Assembly: GCA_000830255.1 (NCBI GenBank)
Contig: JQIT01000003.1
Span: forward strand, 124,001 to 188,000
Origin: Sulfuricurvum sp. PC08-66
GTDB lineage: Bacteria > Campylobacterota > Campylobacteria > Campylobacterales > Sulfurimonadaceae
Direction of reading: 5' to 3'
DNA: 64,000 nt
Of the stretch, positions 1-9,564 are shown piece after piece. Each line of letters begins with the position of its first letter. Within the stretch, counting starts at the first letter, position 1. The translations under genes were made by a program, and so were the position numbers. The notes under the pieces are model-generated. The model was not told the DNA's origin, made no database searches, and saw nothing but the letters and a program-made list of their open reading frames with translations.

Positions 1-614
1 GGTGCATTTCCTTGGGGATAGCCATAGCCTAGTGATTCGGCGACGCTTTTCCATTCAGGTGTACTACGGTTCCAAATCGCGTTGAGATAACCACCTTGAA
101 AATCAAATCCCTCTACATCTTTGCTAGCTAGCCATACGCCTTGTTCGAGTGTAGGAATCATACGACCATCTTCGGGATTGATGAAAGGCGTGTTGAGCTT
201 CATGCGTCCCACAGTTGCTTTACTTTTGGAGAGAGTGTAGCTTAGGTATAGCTCTCCAATATTGGTAATACTCTCTGTATCATGATTGCCTGCATCGACA
301 AGTCCAGCAACATAGCGAGAGCCTTTGTTGCTAGCCGTTGGTTCGACATGCGTAGTGCTTACATTATCGCGGATGTAGTTGGTCGTATAAAAAGCGATAC
401 CCGCCTTGATACCCCATAATGAACCTGTCTCATACTTGAGATGACCACCCAAGGTCGCGCCGTAATAATCAGCAAGTCCCTCTTTGTTGTCCTCGACCAT
501 GAGGTAAGAGCGAATTTGACCGCTTGCCTTGCCCTCTTTGAAGGCGGCAGTTATATCCTCTGCCGCAACCAGTGCATTGATAGCGACTAAGCTAAGTAAA
601 AATGTACGTTGCAT
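1..614 (-). CDS. Outer-membrane porin, OprD-like Campylobacterota type (partial, N-terminal part)
   Basis: The reading frame is open from an ATG at 614 to the left edge, so the C-terminal part lies outside the window. About 204 residues are visible. They start with a signal peptide (MQRTFLLSLVAINALVAA, then ED). The mature part shows alternating short strands such as GQIRSYLMVE and GELYLSYTLS, and the KATVGRMKLNTPFINPEDGR stretch typical of the OprD-like major porins of Sulfurimonas and Sulfurospirillum relatives. The start is set by an AAGGA ribosome site a few bases upstream (616-625). Known for the family: trimeric beta-barrel porins for small anions and organic acids. The substrate here cannot be told. 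It has its own promoter region downstream of the rpsU terminator. Confidence 0.85.
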   Translation of the reverse strand, partial: MQRTFLLSLVAINALVAAEDITAAFKEGKASGQIRSYLMVEDNKEGLADYYGATLGGHLKYETGSLWGIKAGIAFYTTNYIRDNVSTTHVEPTASNKGSRYVAGLVDAGNHDTESITNIGELYLSYTLSKSKATVGRMKLNTPFINPEDGRMIPTLEQGVWLASKDVEGFDFQGGYLNAIWNRSTPEWKSVAESLGYGYPQGNA

Positions 615-683
615 AATAAATCCTTATGCGTATATTGTAATGCAAGATTTAATTTTTGTGTGAAAAGAGGTAAAGTGAAGTGC

Positions 684-717
684 TAAAAAAAGAGTGTTTC
701 TCCCACAAAGGGGAGAG
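684..717 (-). terminator. Rho-independent terminator of rpsU
   Basis: Read on the minus strand, TCTCCC and GGGAGA (699-704 and 711-716 on the plus strand) form a 6-bp stem with a 6-nt loop. A short spacer and a run of seven Ts follow (684-690). It lies just after the rpsU stop codon and before the porin promoter region. Confidence 0.7.
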
Positions 718-722
718 GGGTT

Positions 723-935
723 TTAGAGGCGAGATTCGTAACGGCGCATCATATAGAGACGTTTGAGCATTTTTTTGCGTGCTGCAATTTTCTCTTTTTT
801 GCGGATCTCTGTTTTGGTTTCGTGGAAGCGACGTGCACGTGCTTCTGTCACCACCAGATTGCGGTCTGCTTGTTTTTTGAATCGGCGGTACGCTGAATCG
901 AAATTGTCATCTTGACCTAACATAATTCCTGGCAT
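723..935 (-). CDS. rpsU: 30S ribosomal protein S21
   Basis: A 70-residue, strongly basic protein of the small ribosomal subunit. The family helps 16S rRNA recognise the mRNA Shine-Dalgarno region. The sequence shows the S21 core [15 protein letters not shown] and the Campylobacterota C-terminus [18 protein letters not shown] longer reading from an ATG at 947 is open, but the start at MPGI (935) fits the usual family start and has GGGGTG upstream. The gene is monocistronic between its neighbours and is followed by a clear terminator. Confidence 0.95.
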   Translation of the reverse strand: MPGIMLGQDDNFDSAYRRFKKQADRNLVVTEARARRFHETKTEIRKKEKIAARKKMLKRLYMMRRYESRL

Positions 936-1010
936 TGAAAACATCACCCCATTTCGTTCTAAAGTAAGGGGCGCATTGTAGCCAAAAAGCCCCCTCGATG
1001 CAATAGCAAA

Positions 1011-3278
1011 TCAGGTACGGTACTCCTCGAGAAGCTGGTCAAGTTGCGCAGTCATTGCATGCAACTGATTGGAGGCTTTGGCGATGGAGGCGACACTTTG
1101 GGTGTTTTGGGTCGAGAGGGTGTGAATGGTTTGGACTTGGCGCACCATGCTATCGACGCTTTGGGCATTGCCAATGTAGCCTTGGACGGTAGCATCGACT
1201 TGCAAGAGCGAGTGGCTCATAGCGTGAGTGCTCTCATCGATGTGCTCTTGGGCTTGGGTGGCGTCTTGTGCCAATGCTTCGATATGTTGCGCATTTTGGC
1301 TCATTTGGGCGCTGGTATCGATGACGGCTTGAACGATGAGATTGATATTGGCGTTGATTTGGGTGAGTGAGCTTTGGGTGCGTTCGGCGAGCTTGCGCAC
1401 TTCGTCCGCGACGACAGCAAAGCCTCTGCCGTGCTCTCCTGCCCGCGCCGCCTCGATAGCGGCATTGAGCGCGAGCAAATTGGTCTGATCTGCGATGTCG
1501 GAGATGACGGTGAGCACCTCCTTGACCTGTTGCGCATCGTGGCTGAGCTGCTCTAGAGCTTGTGCCATTTGGGTCTCGATAGCGGAGCGTTCGTGTACGT
1601 CGTGGGCGAGGCGTTCGATTTTGGTATTGGCATTTTGGAGGGCTTGCGTGGTGCGTGCTAGCTCCTCTTTGGTCGCTTTGGCATCATCGATAGCAGTGTG
1701 CAGGATGCTTTGGAGATTGCCCCCTTCGGTCGTGACGGCATTGACGATACGCGCCTCCTCTTCGACCTTCTGCCCTATCTCCACAGAGGCATCGAGCAGC
1801 TCTTGGGCGATGGTAGCGTTGGTGTGGCTCATCGTTTTGGCTTGGGAGACGGTGGTTTGTACCTTTTGGATAAAGGCGTTGATATTTTGGCTCACCTCGT
1901 GTATCTCATCCCCTTGGCTCACCACGATGCGTTGCGTCAAATCCCCCTCACCCACCGCCAAATCGTGCGCGGCGTGTTGGAGTGTCGAGAGCTTGTTGAT
2001 GATGAGTTTTTGGATGGAGAGTATCATCACCAATACTAACACCACAATCGCTACCAAAGAGGTGACAATAATAATAGTCTGTGTCGATGCGACGCTTGAG
2101 AGCGCCTCCTCTTCATCGATTTTGAGTGCAAGCGCCCACGGCTGGTCAAAAAACTTCACTCCCATATAGGCACTGAACACATCGATACCGCGATAGTCAC
2201 GCATTTTGAGCGTCCCGTTTTCTCCCTGTAGGGCGGCTTGCACATCAGGGGTGTCGATACGATAGACGGCTGTGGTACTTTGGAGGGCTTGGACATAAGG
2301 GTCATCGATACTGCCCACAAATCGGCTCTCGTTGCGCATGCGCGTGTCACTGCCTACAATAATTGCCTCTCCACTCTGCCCCAAGCCTGCTTGCGCATAA
2401 TGTCCCTCGAAATTGACCAGTCGATTGATATTTGCCGCTGGGATTTTGAAGACCAACACCCCCTCAAAATCGCCTTGGTAGAGTAGTGGCGTAGCGACAA
2501 ACGCCATAGGGGTATTGGCATTGCCAATATAGGCTTGGAAATCTTCAAAGGCAATCGCATCTTGTCCTAGCGTAGAAGCCTTGGCAAAGATACGTCCCAA
2601 AGCACTTTTGGCATAGAGTCCACCAGAGACATTGTGTCCAAACTCGAAGCTCTTAGCGGCACTGTAGACGACATCGCCGTCAGGTGAAAGTATGAGCACA
2701 TCCGCAAGCCCAAACTGCTCTAGCAACAACATATATTTGCGGTGGTAGATGGTGTGCTGTTTGGAGTATTCGTCGTTGTGAAGCTTGTTCATAATGAGAG
2801 CGTGTTTTTGCCCCGCAGGATGTTCGTTTTCACTGATATAGAGATATTGCGCCGCAATACCGTTGGCATGTTGAGGCATATAGCTCTCGATGCTTTGCGC
2901 AGGTGCCACATCAGGCATATCGAAGCGCACTGTGGGCAAGAAGTGTTTGGCGTAATACTCCTGCAAAGTACGTTTAGCTTGGACATGGTCGATACCCTTC
3001 TCATCCTCCAACAATGCAAAGTTTTCGGTCAAATGCCACAGCATCTCGATAGTGCCTACTTCATTGGAGATAGACAACAAAAGTGCTTCAAGCGATTTGG
3101 CGTAACTTTGCAACGACTCTTTTTTCGCCACTGCAATGCTGGTGAGTTGATCCATACGCGCGCCGTTGAGCGCGACGCTGGAGTTACGAATGGCAATAAT
3201 GGAGAGAATAATCCCCAAAATGAGGAGAGAAACGATACTTAGTCCTACCAAGCGCACTTTTATACTGCTAAAATTCAT
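1011..3278 (-). CDS. Methyl-accepting chemotaxis protein with dCache-type periplasmic domain
   Basis: A chemoreceptor of 755 residues. TM1 is at residues 8-29 ([20 protein letters not shown]), followed by a large periplasmic sensor of about 380 residues with Cache features ([23 protein letters not shown]). TM2 is the [19 protein letters not shown] segment, followed by a HAMP region and the cytoplasmic signalling domain. The hairpin tip ([20 protein letters not shown], then [17 protein letters not shown]) is the CheA/CheW contact region. An upstream ATG at 3362 is open, but the start at 3278 ([10 protein letters not shown]) has a GGAAGGA ribosome site and lets the protein begin directly before TM1. 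It is divergent from asnB with only 54 bp between the two starts. The ligand is unknown; Cache domains usually bind amino acids, carboxylates or amines. Confidence 0.9.
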   Translation of the reverse strand: MNFSSIKVRLVGLSIVSLLILGIILSIIAIRNSSVALNGARMDQLTSIAVAKKESLQSYAKSLEALLLSISNEVGTIEMLWHLTENFALLEDEKGIDHVQAKRTLQEYYAKHFLPTVRFDMPDVAPAQSIESYMPQHANGIAAQYLYISENEHPAGQKHALIMNKLHNDEYSKQHTIYHRKYMLLLEQFGLADVLILSPDGDVVYSAAKSFEFGHNVSGGLYAKSALGRIFAKASTLGQDAIAFEDFQAYIGNANTPMAFVATPLLYQGDFEGVLVFKIPAANINRLVNFEGHYAQAGLGQSGEAIIVGSDTRMRNESRFVGSIDDPYVQALQSTTAVYRIDTPDVQAALQGENGTLKMRDYRGIDVFSAYMGVKFFDQPWALALKIDEEEALSSVASTQTIIIVTSLVAIVVLVLVMILSIQKLIINKLSTLQHAAHDLAVGEGDLTQRIVVSQGDEIHEVSQNINAFIQKVQTTVSQAKTMSHTNATIAQELLDASVEIGQKVEEEARIVNAVTTEGGNLQSILHTAIDDAKATKEELARTTQALQNANTKIERLAHDVHERSAIETQMAQALEQLSHDAQQVKEVLTVISDIADQTNLLALNAAIEAARAGEHGRGFAVVADEVRKLAERTQSSLTQINANINLIVQAVIDTSAQMSQNAQHIEALAQDATQAQEHIDESTHAMSHSLLQVDATVQGYIGNAQSVDSMVRQVQTIHTLSTQNTQSVASIAKASNQLHAMTAQLDQLLEEYRT

Positions 3279-3332
3279 CGTCGCTTCCTTCCAGATTGGC
3301 AAATAAATTTTTATTATAGCAAGGAGTCCTAA

Positions 3333-5132
3333 ATGTGCGGTATCGTGGGGTCTATGGGGCAATCCAATCGCACATGGGTCGAGGAGGCACTAGCATCGAT
3401 GGCGCATCGTGGACGAGATGGTATCGCGCTCATCGAAGGCGAAAATTTTGCAATAGCCCAAAACCGCTTGGCTATCACCGCTATCGATACGACGCCCTTG
3501 CATACTGTCGAGGGTATTTCGGTCGTGTTCAATGGCGAGATTTACAACTATGAAGCCTTGGCACAAAAGCTTGGCATTACCGTAGAGAGTGAGACGCAAC
3601 TCATTATCGAGGCGTACCGTGCGTGGGGTGAGAGTTTCGTCAAAGAGCTAGACGGTATGTTCGCCATTGCCCTTATCGATGCACGCAATGGTGTGCAGGG
3701 ATTTTTGTACCGAGATAGAGTGGGCAAAAAGCCGCTCTTTTATCTACCTCTCGAGGGGGTGCTCTCTTTTGCCAGTGAGCTAGGAGCATTGGCACCGCTG
3801 GATGGCGTACGCCATGACAACATCGCCTTGGCGCAATACCTCTCCTACGAGACGACGCTCTCACCCATGACCTTTTATACCAAGATTCAAAGCCTAGCGC
3901 CTTTTAGTTATCTAGCTTGGCAAGAGGGAAAGTATCGTATCGAGCGCTACGGTGATTGGCTCCCCAAAAGCTTCACCGTGCACCATCACGATGTGGCACT
4001 CGATGCACTCGATAGGGCACTGCATGAGGCTATTGCCAAACGTATTCCACGTGAAGTACCCTACGTGAGTCTGCTTTCAGGAGGAGTAGACAGCGCACTT
4101 ATCGCCGCACTGTTGCGTGAACATGGGGAGCTTGATACCTATACGATAGGGTACGAAGGGTGGGAAAAACACGATGAGCGACCCTACGCGGCGCAGGTGG
4201 CAAAAGTATTGGGCACGCACCATCACGAGGTGCTCTTTGGGTATGAGGAGTTTCTCACTTCTATCGATAGGGCGCTCGATGCATTGGGTGCGCCCCACAA
4301 CGACCCTGCGGCCGTGCCACTCTATGCGCTCATGGAGCATATCGCTACGACAAGCAACGCACGGGTGGTTTTCAGCGGGGAGGGGAGTGATGAACTTTTT
4401 TTGGGCTATCGACCGCACATCGAGATGCTCGAAATCGAGAGCCTCAAACACCTATCAAAAAAAGGATGGCTAAGCAATTATTTCACCGCGCACCCTGTGG
4501 AGCACCGCGAATGGCACTGGTACAGCCGTATTTTCAACGACGAGGTGCTGTTTCGCTCCAGTTTGGAGAGTTGGTCAGCATCAAGTGTCAAGCGTCTCAT
4601 GCGCCAATCGCATCCTACCTACGACGATTTCGCTACTATCGCGCCCTACCGCGCACGCTTTGAAGCCTCAGGGCACCGTGACGATAATCTCTGGTATCGA
4701 TACATCGATGTGCAACTGCATCAGGGGGAGTATTTCTTGACCAAGCTTGACCGTATGAGTATGGCGCATACGCTCGAAGCGCGCGCACCCTTCATGGATA
4801 CTCATCTCATCGAGAGTGCTTTTGGCATTGCGCCACATCTTTTTGTCGAGGGTCGTCGTACCAAACATCTGCTCAAAGCCCTAGCGCACAGGTATTTACT
4901 GCGTGAAACGGTGGAGCGTAAAAAACGGGGATTCTCCTACCCCTACACCCAATGGATGACGCGCATGGGGGCACTCGAATCGATGCGCGCATGGAATGGC
5001 ACCCATAAGCTACTCAAACCCCAAGCATTAGAGCATGCTATTGCCGCTTTTGCCAAAGGGCAATACAAACAGCACGTCTTTGGACTCTATGTGCTACTGC
5101 GCTGGCATGCCACGCATGAGGAGACTTTGTAA
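3333..5132 (+). CDS. asnB: Asparagine synthase (glutamine-hydrolysing)
   Basis: Makes asparagine from aspartate, ATP and glutamine in the cytoplasm. The protein is 599 residues, near the usual AsnB length. It begins MCGIVG; after Met removal Cys2 is the nucleophile of the class II glutaminase domain (about 1-200), with the VFNGEIYNY and DGMFAIAL motifs. The synthetase domain has the ATP pyrophosphatase loop SGGVDS at 249-254 and [11 protein letters not shown] further on. The start is preceded by AAGGAGT at 3321-3327. It converges on the next gene with a 1-nt gap. Some AsnB homologues amidate surface polysaccharide rather than free aspartate. No such cluster is adjacent, so the standard role is favoured. 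Confidence 0.93.
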   Translation: MCGIVGSMGQSNRTWVEEALASMAHRGRDGIALIEGENFAIAQNRLAITAIDTTPLHTVEGISVVFNGEIYNYEALAQKLGITVESETQLIIEAYRAWGESFVKELDGMFAIALIDARNGVQGFLYRDRVGKKPLFYLPLEGVLSFASELGALAPLDGVRHDNIALAQYLSYETTLSPMTFYTKIQSLAPFSYLAWQEGKYRIERYGDWLPKSFTVHHHDVALDALDRALHEAIAKRIPREVPYVSLLSGGVDSALIAALLREHGELDTYTIGYEGWEKHDERPYAAQVAKVLGTHHHEVLFGYEEFLTSIDRALDALGAPHNDPAAVPLYALMEHIATTSNARVVFSGEGSDELFLGYRPHIEMLEIESLKHLSKKGWLSNYFTAHPVEHREWHWYSRIFNDEVLFRSSLESWSASSVKRLMRQSHPTYDDFATIAPYRARFEASGHRDDNLWYRYIDVQLHQGEYFLTKLDRMSMAHTLEARAPFMDTHLIESAFGIAPHLFVEGRRTKHLLKALAHRYLLRETVERKKRGFSYPYTQWMTRMGALESMRAWNGTHKLLKPQALEHAIAAFAKGQYKQHVFGLYVLLRWHATHEETL

Positions 5133-5133
5133 G

Positions 5134-6492
5134 CTATTCGCGCTCCAACAAATTGTCCAGCAACGCAAAAAGCTCTCTGTTCGCCGTTTCCATCTTCTCG
5201 AAGTTAGCAATGACTTTGGAGGCGTTGTTGGTACTAGACTCATCGATACCGTCGAAAACGTACTCCAAATTGGCATTGGCGTAGTCGTGTACTGCTTTGT
5301 GCGGTGCAATAAGCTGTGCAAAAATTCTGTTTTTACCGAATCGCTCTTTGCCTTCACTGTTGTACAATTGGCTCATGTGCGATTGAGTGTAATCGATGAT
5401 TTGGAGATGTTGCTCATTGGCGGTGAGCGCTCGATAGGCATTGAGTTTGTAGATAATGTGTCCCAGCTTGATAAGCATCACAGAGATATGGTCTTCCATA
5501 CCGCGTGAATCCTCCAAAACACCCACTACATTTTGGCGTAGCGTCTCTAGGGAATGAGCAAAATCGCGTATCTGTCCACCCGAAAAGGCGACCAACTCAT
5601 CCATCTCCACCGAGCCTGTTTTAATATCTTCCATCCCTTGTATAAGCGACTGTATCGATACCGCAATCTCCCCTGTCGCCTTGTGTGTACGTTCGGCAAG
5701 TTTACGCACCTCATCGGCTACCACCGCAAATCCTCGACCATGTTCACCCGCACGTGCAGCTTCAATAGCGGCATTAAGAGCCAGAAGATTGGTCTGCTCT
5801 GCGATTTCGGTAATGAGCCCCAAGATAGCCTTAATCGACTCTACCTGCTCGGCTACATGCGAAACGGTCTCTTGGTTATTGCTGGTGTAGTGGAGCAGTT
5901 TTTCAAAATTTTCGCTGATAGCTTGGAGAGCATCATTGCTTTGGTGAGAGAGTTCGGCATTGCTAGAGGCGAGTGCGGTGATGTTTTTGAGCTTTTGAAT
6001 GTCACTGCGCAGTGCATCGCCCAATCGCGTTAAATCGACACCGTTTGCACCACTAATTTCGGTGATTTTGGTATTGAGTGCATCTTTGCGGTTTTTGAAC
6101 TCTTGGGTTTTAAGCTGCCCTACAATCGATGCAACCACACGCAAAAAATCTGACCACGCCCCTGAGAGTTTTGACGTATCGACGTGTACATCGAAGCGCC
6201 CTTTTTGAGCCTCTACAAAACAGTGCGTCACTCGCTCGATATAGGATGCGACCTCTTCGAGCGCAGGATGTTTACTCTCACGAAACCTGCCCGCCAAAAG
6301 TGCCGCTTGAAAAGCTTCGTACTCACTTTTTTGTGCCTCAAAAGCGGTATGCTCTTGCACGACCAGCCACGCAACGCCGCCTAGCAAAAGCAATGAAACG
6401 ATTACAAAGGCTACGCCGCCTACCCAAAGATACAAAAGCTGCAACACAAAAAGAAGAGCTACCGCCCCAAGCAACAAAGTGTTACGTCTCAT
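5134..6492 (-). CDS. Chemoreceptor with C-terminal CZB-like domain lacking the zinc cysteine
   Basis: A 452-residue receptor with two closely spaced hydrophobic segments at the N-terminus (about 6-20 and 24-44) and no sizeable periplasmic domain, so it probably senses from the cytoplasm or membrane. The signalling hairpin tip ([20 protein letters not shown]) is intact. After it comes a CZB-like domain (about 336-412) with LGHIIYK, SEGKERF and PHKAVHDYA. The expected ligands His345, His398 and His402 are present, but the position of the usual Cys is Ser371 ([11 protein letters not shown]). CZB domains bind zinc and report on HOCl or zinc; loss of the Cys should change this. It lies 6 bp downstream of flgE and is probably co-transcribed from the sigma-54 promoter. 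Confidence 0.85.
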   Translation of the reverse strand: MRRNTLLLGAVALLFVLQLLYLWVGGVAFVIVSLLLLGGVAWLVVQEHTAFEAQKSEYEAFQAALLAGRFRESKHPALEEVASYIERVTHCFVEAQKGRFDVHVDTSKLSGAWSDFLRVVASIVGQLKTQEFKNRKDALNTKITEISGANGVDLTRLGDALRSDIQKLKNITALASSNAELSHQSNDALQAISENFEKLLHYTSNNQETVSHVAEQVESIKAILGLITEIAEQTNLLALNAAIEAARAGEHGRGFAVVADEVRKLAERTHKATGEIAVSIQSLIQGMEDIKTGSVEMDELVAFSGGQIRDFAHSLETLRQNVVGVLEDSRGMEDHISVMLIKLGHIIYKLNAYRALTANEQHLQIIDYTQSHMSQLYNSEGKERFGKNRIFAQLIAPHKAVHDYANANLEYVFDGIDESSTNNASKVIANFEKMETANRELFALLDNLLERE

Positions 6493-6498
6493 GACGAA

Positions 6499-8580
6499 CT
6501 ACTGCTTGAGCTGTAAGAGCGTATTGAGAAGCTGATCCGAGGTCGTAATGGTCTTGGAGTTGGCTTGGAAACCGCGCTGAATGACAATCAAATTGGTCAA
6601 AGCTCTCGATAGGTCAACGTTGGAGCCTTCGAGTGCAGAGGATTGGATAAATCCTCGTCCCCCTGTAGCCGCCACGCCGATGATAGCATCCCCTGAGTTG
6701 GCGGATTGGCTAAAAATATTGCCACCCTGCGCAATAAGACCCTCTTTGTTGGTAAATTTCGCCGTTGCCAACTGTGCCAAACCAAACGAGCGCCCATTGG
6801 TAAAGCTTCCTACCAAGGTACCGCTTTGGTCGATACGAATACCAATCAAATCCCCACCCGTGTAGCCGTCTTGTGAGACACCTGATGTCGCCGAAGCGGC
6901 GTCAAAAGAGGTGAGCCCCTCGAAGGTATTATCTTTTCCAAAGTTGAGCACGATGGTTTGATCCCCTGCTGAACCATTAGAACTTGCGAACGAAATACTC
7001 GTAGGGTTTCGCCCTGCAATCGAACCATCATTATTGAAGCTGATTTGCCCCCCTTCTAGACGGTTGGTATTGGGCTCTTTGGCACCTACGATTTTGCCAG
7101 GGTGTGGGACAGAAACTGCAAAGCTCCATGTCGTACCTCCCGTATCGGTCGATGCCTCTTTACGAAAATCGACTTTGAGTGTGTGCTTGGTTCCCAAAGA
7201 GTCAAAGACATCGATAGAGGCTGAGTGCTCTGCGACATTGAAACTTTGTGAGAACTTGATATTGCGCGTACCCTTATAGAGATTGCCTTGCATCGACTCA
7301 AAAGCCTGCGTGAAAAAGAGATTATCGACTGTTTTTTGGTCGCGAATCCCTGTCACAGAGATGAAAATATCTCCGCCCTCATCTCCACCATTTTTGACAG
7401 CAAAGCGTCCATCTTTACCGATAACGACCTCTGCATTGGAGGAGATTTTTTGCGCCTCCATTTGGAGTGCCGCACGAAGCTCTTCGGTGTTTTGAAATTG
7501 CTTATCAGAACCTGCTGAGAGTTGCTTTTGCGTACGGCTATAGCGGTATTGATACGCTGTGACTGAATCATTGTCATTGTTGAGTCCAGATTGTCCGCCA
7601 GCACCTTTGACGGTGACTTCAATGTTGTGCACATCTTTGTCATTGTCGTTGGTTAAAATCAATTTACCCTTACCATCAGTGGTAGCTACCACCCCTGTTT
7701 CTGGCGTTTTAAGATTGATTTGCGTCATGATAGCGATGGCATTTTGCTCCGCAGTCCAATTCTCATCCGTAGCAGAAATACCACCAATCTCTACGCCGTT
7801 GATTTTGATATCACCCGCTTCGATAGGACCTACTTTGCCGTTTTTGACGGCGTTTTTTGCCTCTGATACGGCACGTTGAAAACTCACCCAAATACCTTGC
7901 CCCTCTTTGAGTAGGAGTGCATTACCCGATGCATTGGTCAAAACGGAAAAATCTTCTGACATTTCAGCTTTGAGTTCATCTAAACCCGATTTGCTATCGA
8001 GTGTCTTGACGGGTGAAAAGTGGTCTACTTTGGTGCCTGCGCTCAAGTTGGCTTTGATATTGACCACAGTCGTTGCACTTGCGGCAGTAGTAAGCCCTGG
8101 GGGAATATTGATAGAGGTGATGGGCATGGTGTTATCGACCTGATTGGTGTTGGGGTCTCTAAGCCATCCCTGCAAAATATTGCCGCCGTTATCCGTGAGG
8201 TTTCCATCTGCATCGAAGTTGAAATCGCCTGCGCGGGTATATTTGAGTGTCGTACCACGGTCATCTGAGACGATGAAAAAGCCGTCTCCTTGAATCGCTA
8301 CGTCGGTATTTTTGTCTGTAACCTCTACGCTACCTTGTGAAAAGATACGTGTAGCCGATTGCACTTGCGCCCCTAGACCTACTTGGAGGGCATTTTTACC
8401 CCCGATAGTACCTTGTGGCGCAGTCGCAATAAGTTTGGTCTGCGACAAAAGGTCAGAGAAGTTCGCTCTAGAGTACTTAAAACCCGTAGTATTGACGTTG
8501 GCAATGTTATTGCCCTCGATATCCATGGCGATTTGGTGTGCTTGAAGTCCCGTGACTCCTGCGAAGAGTGATCGTAGCAC
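6499..8580 (-). CDS. flgE: Flagellar hook protein FlgE
   Basis: Structural subunit of the extracellular flagellar hook, exported by the flagellar type III apparatus. The 693-residue protein has the FlgE N-terminal D0 helix region (LRSLFAGVTGLQAHQIAMDI, then EGNNIANVNTTGFKYSR) and GSVEVTDKNTDVAIQGDGFF. The C-terminus is RALTNLIVIQRGFQANSKTI and TTSDQLLNTLLQLKQ. The long central part fits the enlarged hook proteins of Campylobacterota, which exceed the roughly 400 residues of enteric FlgE. The start is a GTG at 8580 with AAGGA 8 nt upstream. An ATG at 8588 is in another frame. Regulation: a GG-N10-GC sigma-54 site lies 36-51 bp upstream, as expected for middle-class flagellar genes in this phylum. 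Confidence 0.95.
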   Translation of the reverse strand: MLRSLFAGVTGLQAHQIAMDIEGNNIANVNTTGFKYSRANFSDLLSQTKLIATAPQGTIGGKNALQVGLGAQVQSATRIFSQGSVEVTDKNTDVAIQGDGFFIVSDDRGTTLKYTRAGDFNFDADGNLTDNGGNILQGWLRDPNTNQVDNTMPITSINIPPGLTTAASATTVVNIKANLSAGTKVDHFSPVKTLDSKSGLDELKAEMSEDFSVLTNASGNALLLKEGQGIWVSFQRAVSEAKNAVKNGKVGPIEAGDIKINGVEIGGISATDENWTAEQNAIAIMTQINLKTPETGVVATTDGKGKLILTNDNDKDVHNIEVTVKGAGGQSGLNNDNDSVTAYQYRYSRTQKQLSAGSDKQFQNTEELRAALQMEAQKISSNAEVVIGKDGRFAVKNGGDEGGDIFISVTGIRDQKTVDNLFFTQAFESMQGNLYKGTRNIKFSQSFNVAEHSASIDVFDSLGTKHTLKVDFRKEASTDTGGTTWSFAVSVPHPGKIVGAKEPNTNRLEGGQISFNNDGSIAGRNPTSISFASSNGSAGDQTIVLNFGKDNTFEGLTSFDAASATSGVSQDGYTGGDLIGIRIDQSGTLVGSFTNGRSFGLAQLATAKFTNKEGLIAQGGNIFSQSANSGDAIIGVAATGGRGFIQSSALEGSNVDLSRALTNLIVIQRGFQANSKTITTSDQLLNTLLQLKQ

Positions 8581-8615
8581 CTTGGCATCCTTGAGTAGAA
8601 TCTGTACCCAAGGTT

Positions 8616-8631
8616 AGCAACAATTATTCCA
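8616..8631 (-). promoter_or_regulatory. Sigma-54 promoter of flgE
   Basis: On the minus strand the site reads TGGAATAATTGTTGCT, which has exact GG-N10-GC spacing of the -24/-12 elements. It lies 36-51 bp upstream of the flgE GTG. RpoN control of hook genes is established in Campylobacter and Helicobacter. Confidence 0.8.
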
Positions 8632-8648
8632 CTTTTGATTTATTCTCA

Positions 8649-8670
8649 AATTTTGGCAAAAGCCAAAATT
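8649..8670 (-). terminator. Hairpin downstream of the glycosyltransferase operon
   Basis: AATTTTGGC and GCCAAAATT form a perfect 9-bp inverted repeat with a 4-nt AAAA/TTTT loop, about 45 bp after the stop codon at 8716. The following T-content on the minus strand is modest, so termination efficiency is uncertain. Confidence 0.5.
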
Positions 8671-8715
8671 AGCTCGTCAGCCGAGGGCTCATTTTTACGC
8701 TTTGGTATGCTCAAA

Positions 8716-9561
8716 TTACAGTTTTTGTAATCCATTCTTGCAAACATAGGCATGCGCTGCCATTTTGGCATGCATCATAGTTTGGTTCTGTTCCATTATG
8801 CCTTCGCGACTGCGCGTATGATAGAGATGCAACATATTTGCCATGTGACGTACCGACTTTTCGGTAATACCAAAATGGGCAAATCGCCATGCCAAATCGA
8901 CATCTTCACCGACAGTAGGCGAAATATAATCCTCATCAAAGCCATTGATTTTTTCCAAATCAGCTTTGTAACACGAAAAATTACACCCCAAAAGCAGCAA
9001 ACTTCTTGTGCTTCGTCCGTTGAGCTTTCTCTCCAAAAAGCTATTAGGTTTCAGAAATATTCCCTCTTCAAGATGTTTGGTCTTATCTGCGATGAGCCAA
9101 GGCAAAAAGAGTAAATACCACTTTTCGATTACTTTTGGCGTAATATCTCGATGACGAATTTTGCTACTCATTTTGGGACCCAATTCCACACGTGTCCCAC
9201 TAAGATAGCGATTCGATTGCGCTTGCTCTACATGCATCTCTACAAAAGTGGTATAGGGAATCACATCTCCATCAATAAAGATAAGATACTCCCCTTGCGC
9301 ACTACGTACAGCATGGTTTAGCGCCCTGTTTTTTCGCCAACCAATATCTTCTTGACGTAAATGTGTAATAGTTAATTGGAAGCTACGTGTTGCAAAAAAA
9401 TTGCGCATCCCCTCCGAGTCACAATCCTCTGAAACGATAACATCGAAATCGCGATAGGTTTGAGACTCCAAACTCTCCAAAATAAGTCCCAAAGCCTCTG
9501 TATCTTTGTAAACAGAGACAATCACTGTTGTTTTCAATACTTCTTCACTTACTTCTGACAA
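8716..9561 (-). CDS. Family 2 glycosyltransferase
   Basis: A 281-residue cytoplasmic or membrane-associated glycosyltransferase with the GT-A fold. Visible motifs are the N-terminal TTVIVSVYKD nucleotide-sugar strand, VIVSEDCDSEG, the metal-binding DxD motif in LIFIDGDVIPY, and a C-terminal acceptor-side region NGFDEDYISPTVGEDVDLAW. The last of these, with its ED, is typical of galactosyltransferase/chondroitin-polymerase-like GT2 enzymes. No membrane helices are evident. It starts 3 bp after the stop of the upstream GT35 gene, so the two are co-transcribed and probably act on related glycans. Sugar donor and acceptor cannot be told from sequence. Confidence 0.85.
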   Translation of the reverse strand: MSEVSEEVLKTTVIVSVYKDTEALGLILESLESQTYRDFDVIVSEDCDSEGMRNFFATRSFQLTITHLRQEDIGWRKNRALNHAVRSAQGEYLIFIDGDVIPYTTFVEMHVEQAQSNRYLSGTRVELGPKMSSKIRHRDITPKVIEKWYLLFLPWLIADKTKHLEEGIFLKPNSFLERKLNGRSTRSLLLLGCNFSCYKADLEKINGFDEDYISPTVGEDVDLAWRFAHFGITEKSVRHMANMLHLYHTRSREGIMEQNQTMMHAKMAAHAYVCKNGLQKL

Positions 9562-9564
9562 AAA

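Noticed and set aside
1495-2169. 224-codon open frame on the plus strand
   Set aside because: It lies antisense within the chemoreceptor gene, has no ribosome site and low-complexity Ser/Cys/Trp-rich translation typical of a shadow frame.
8671-8700. Second hairpin (GAGC/GCTC) after the glycosyltransferase
   Set aside because: Pairing is short and broken and no T-run follows; the perfect repeat at 8649-8670 is the better terminator.
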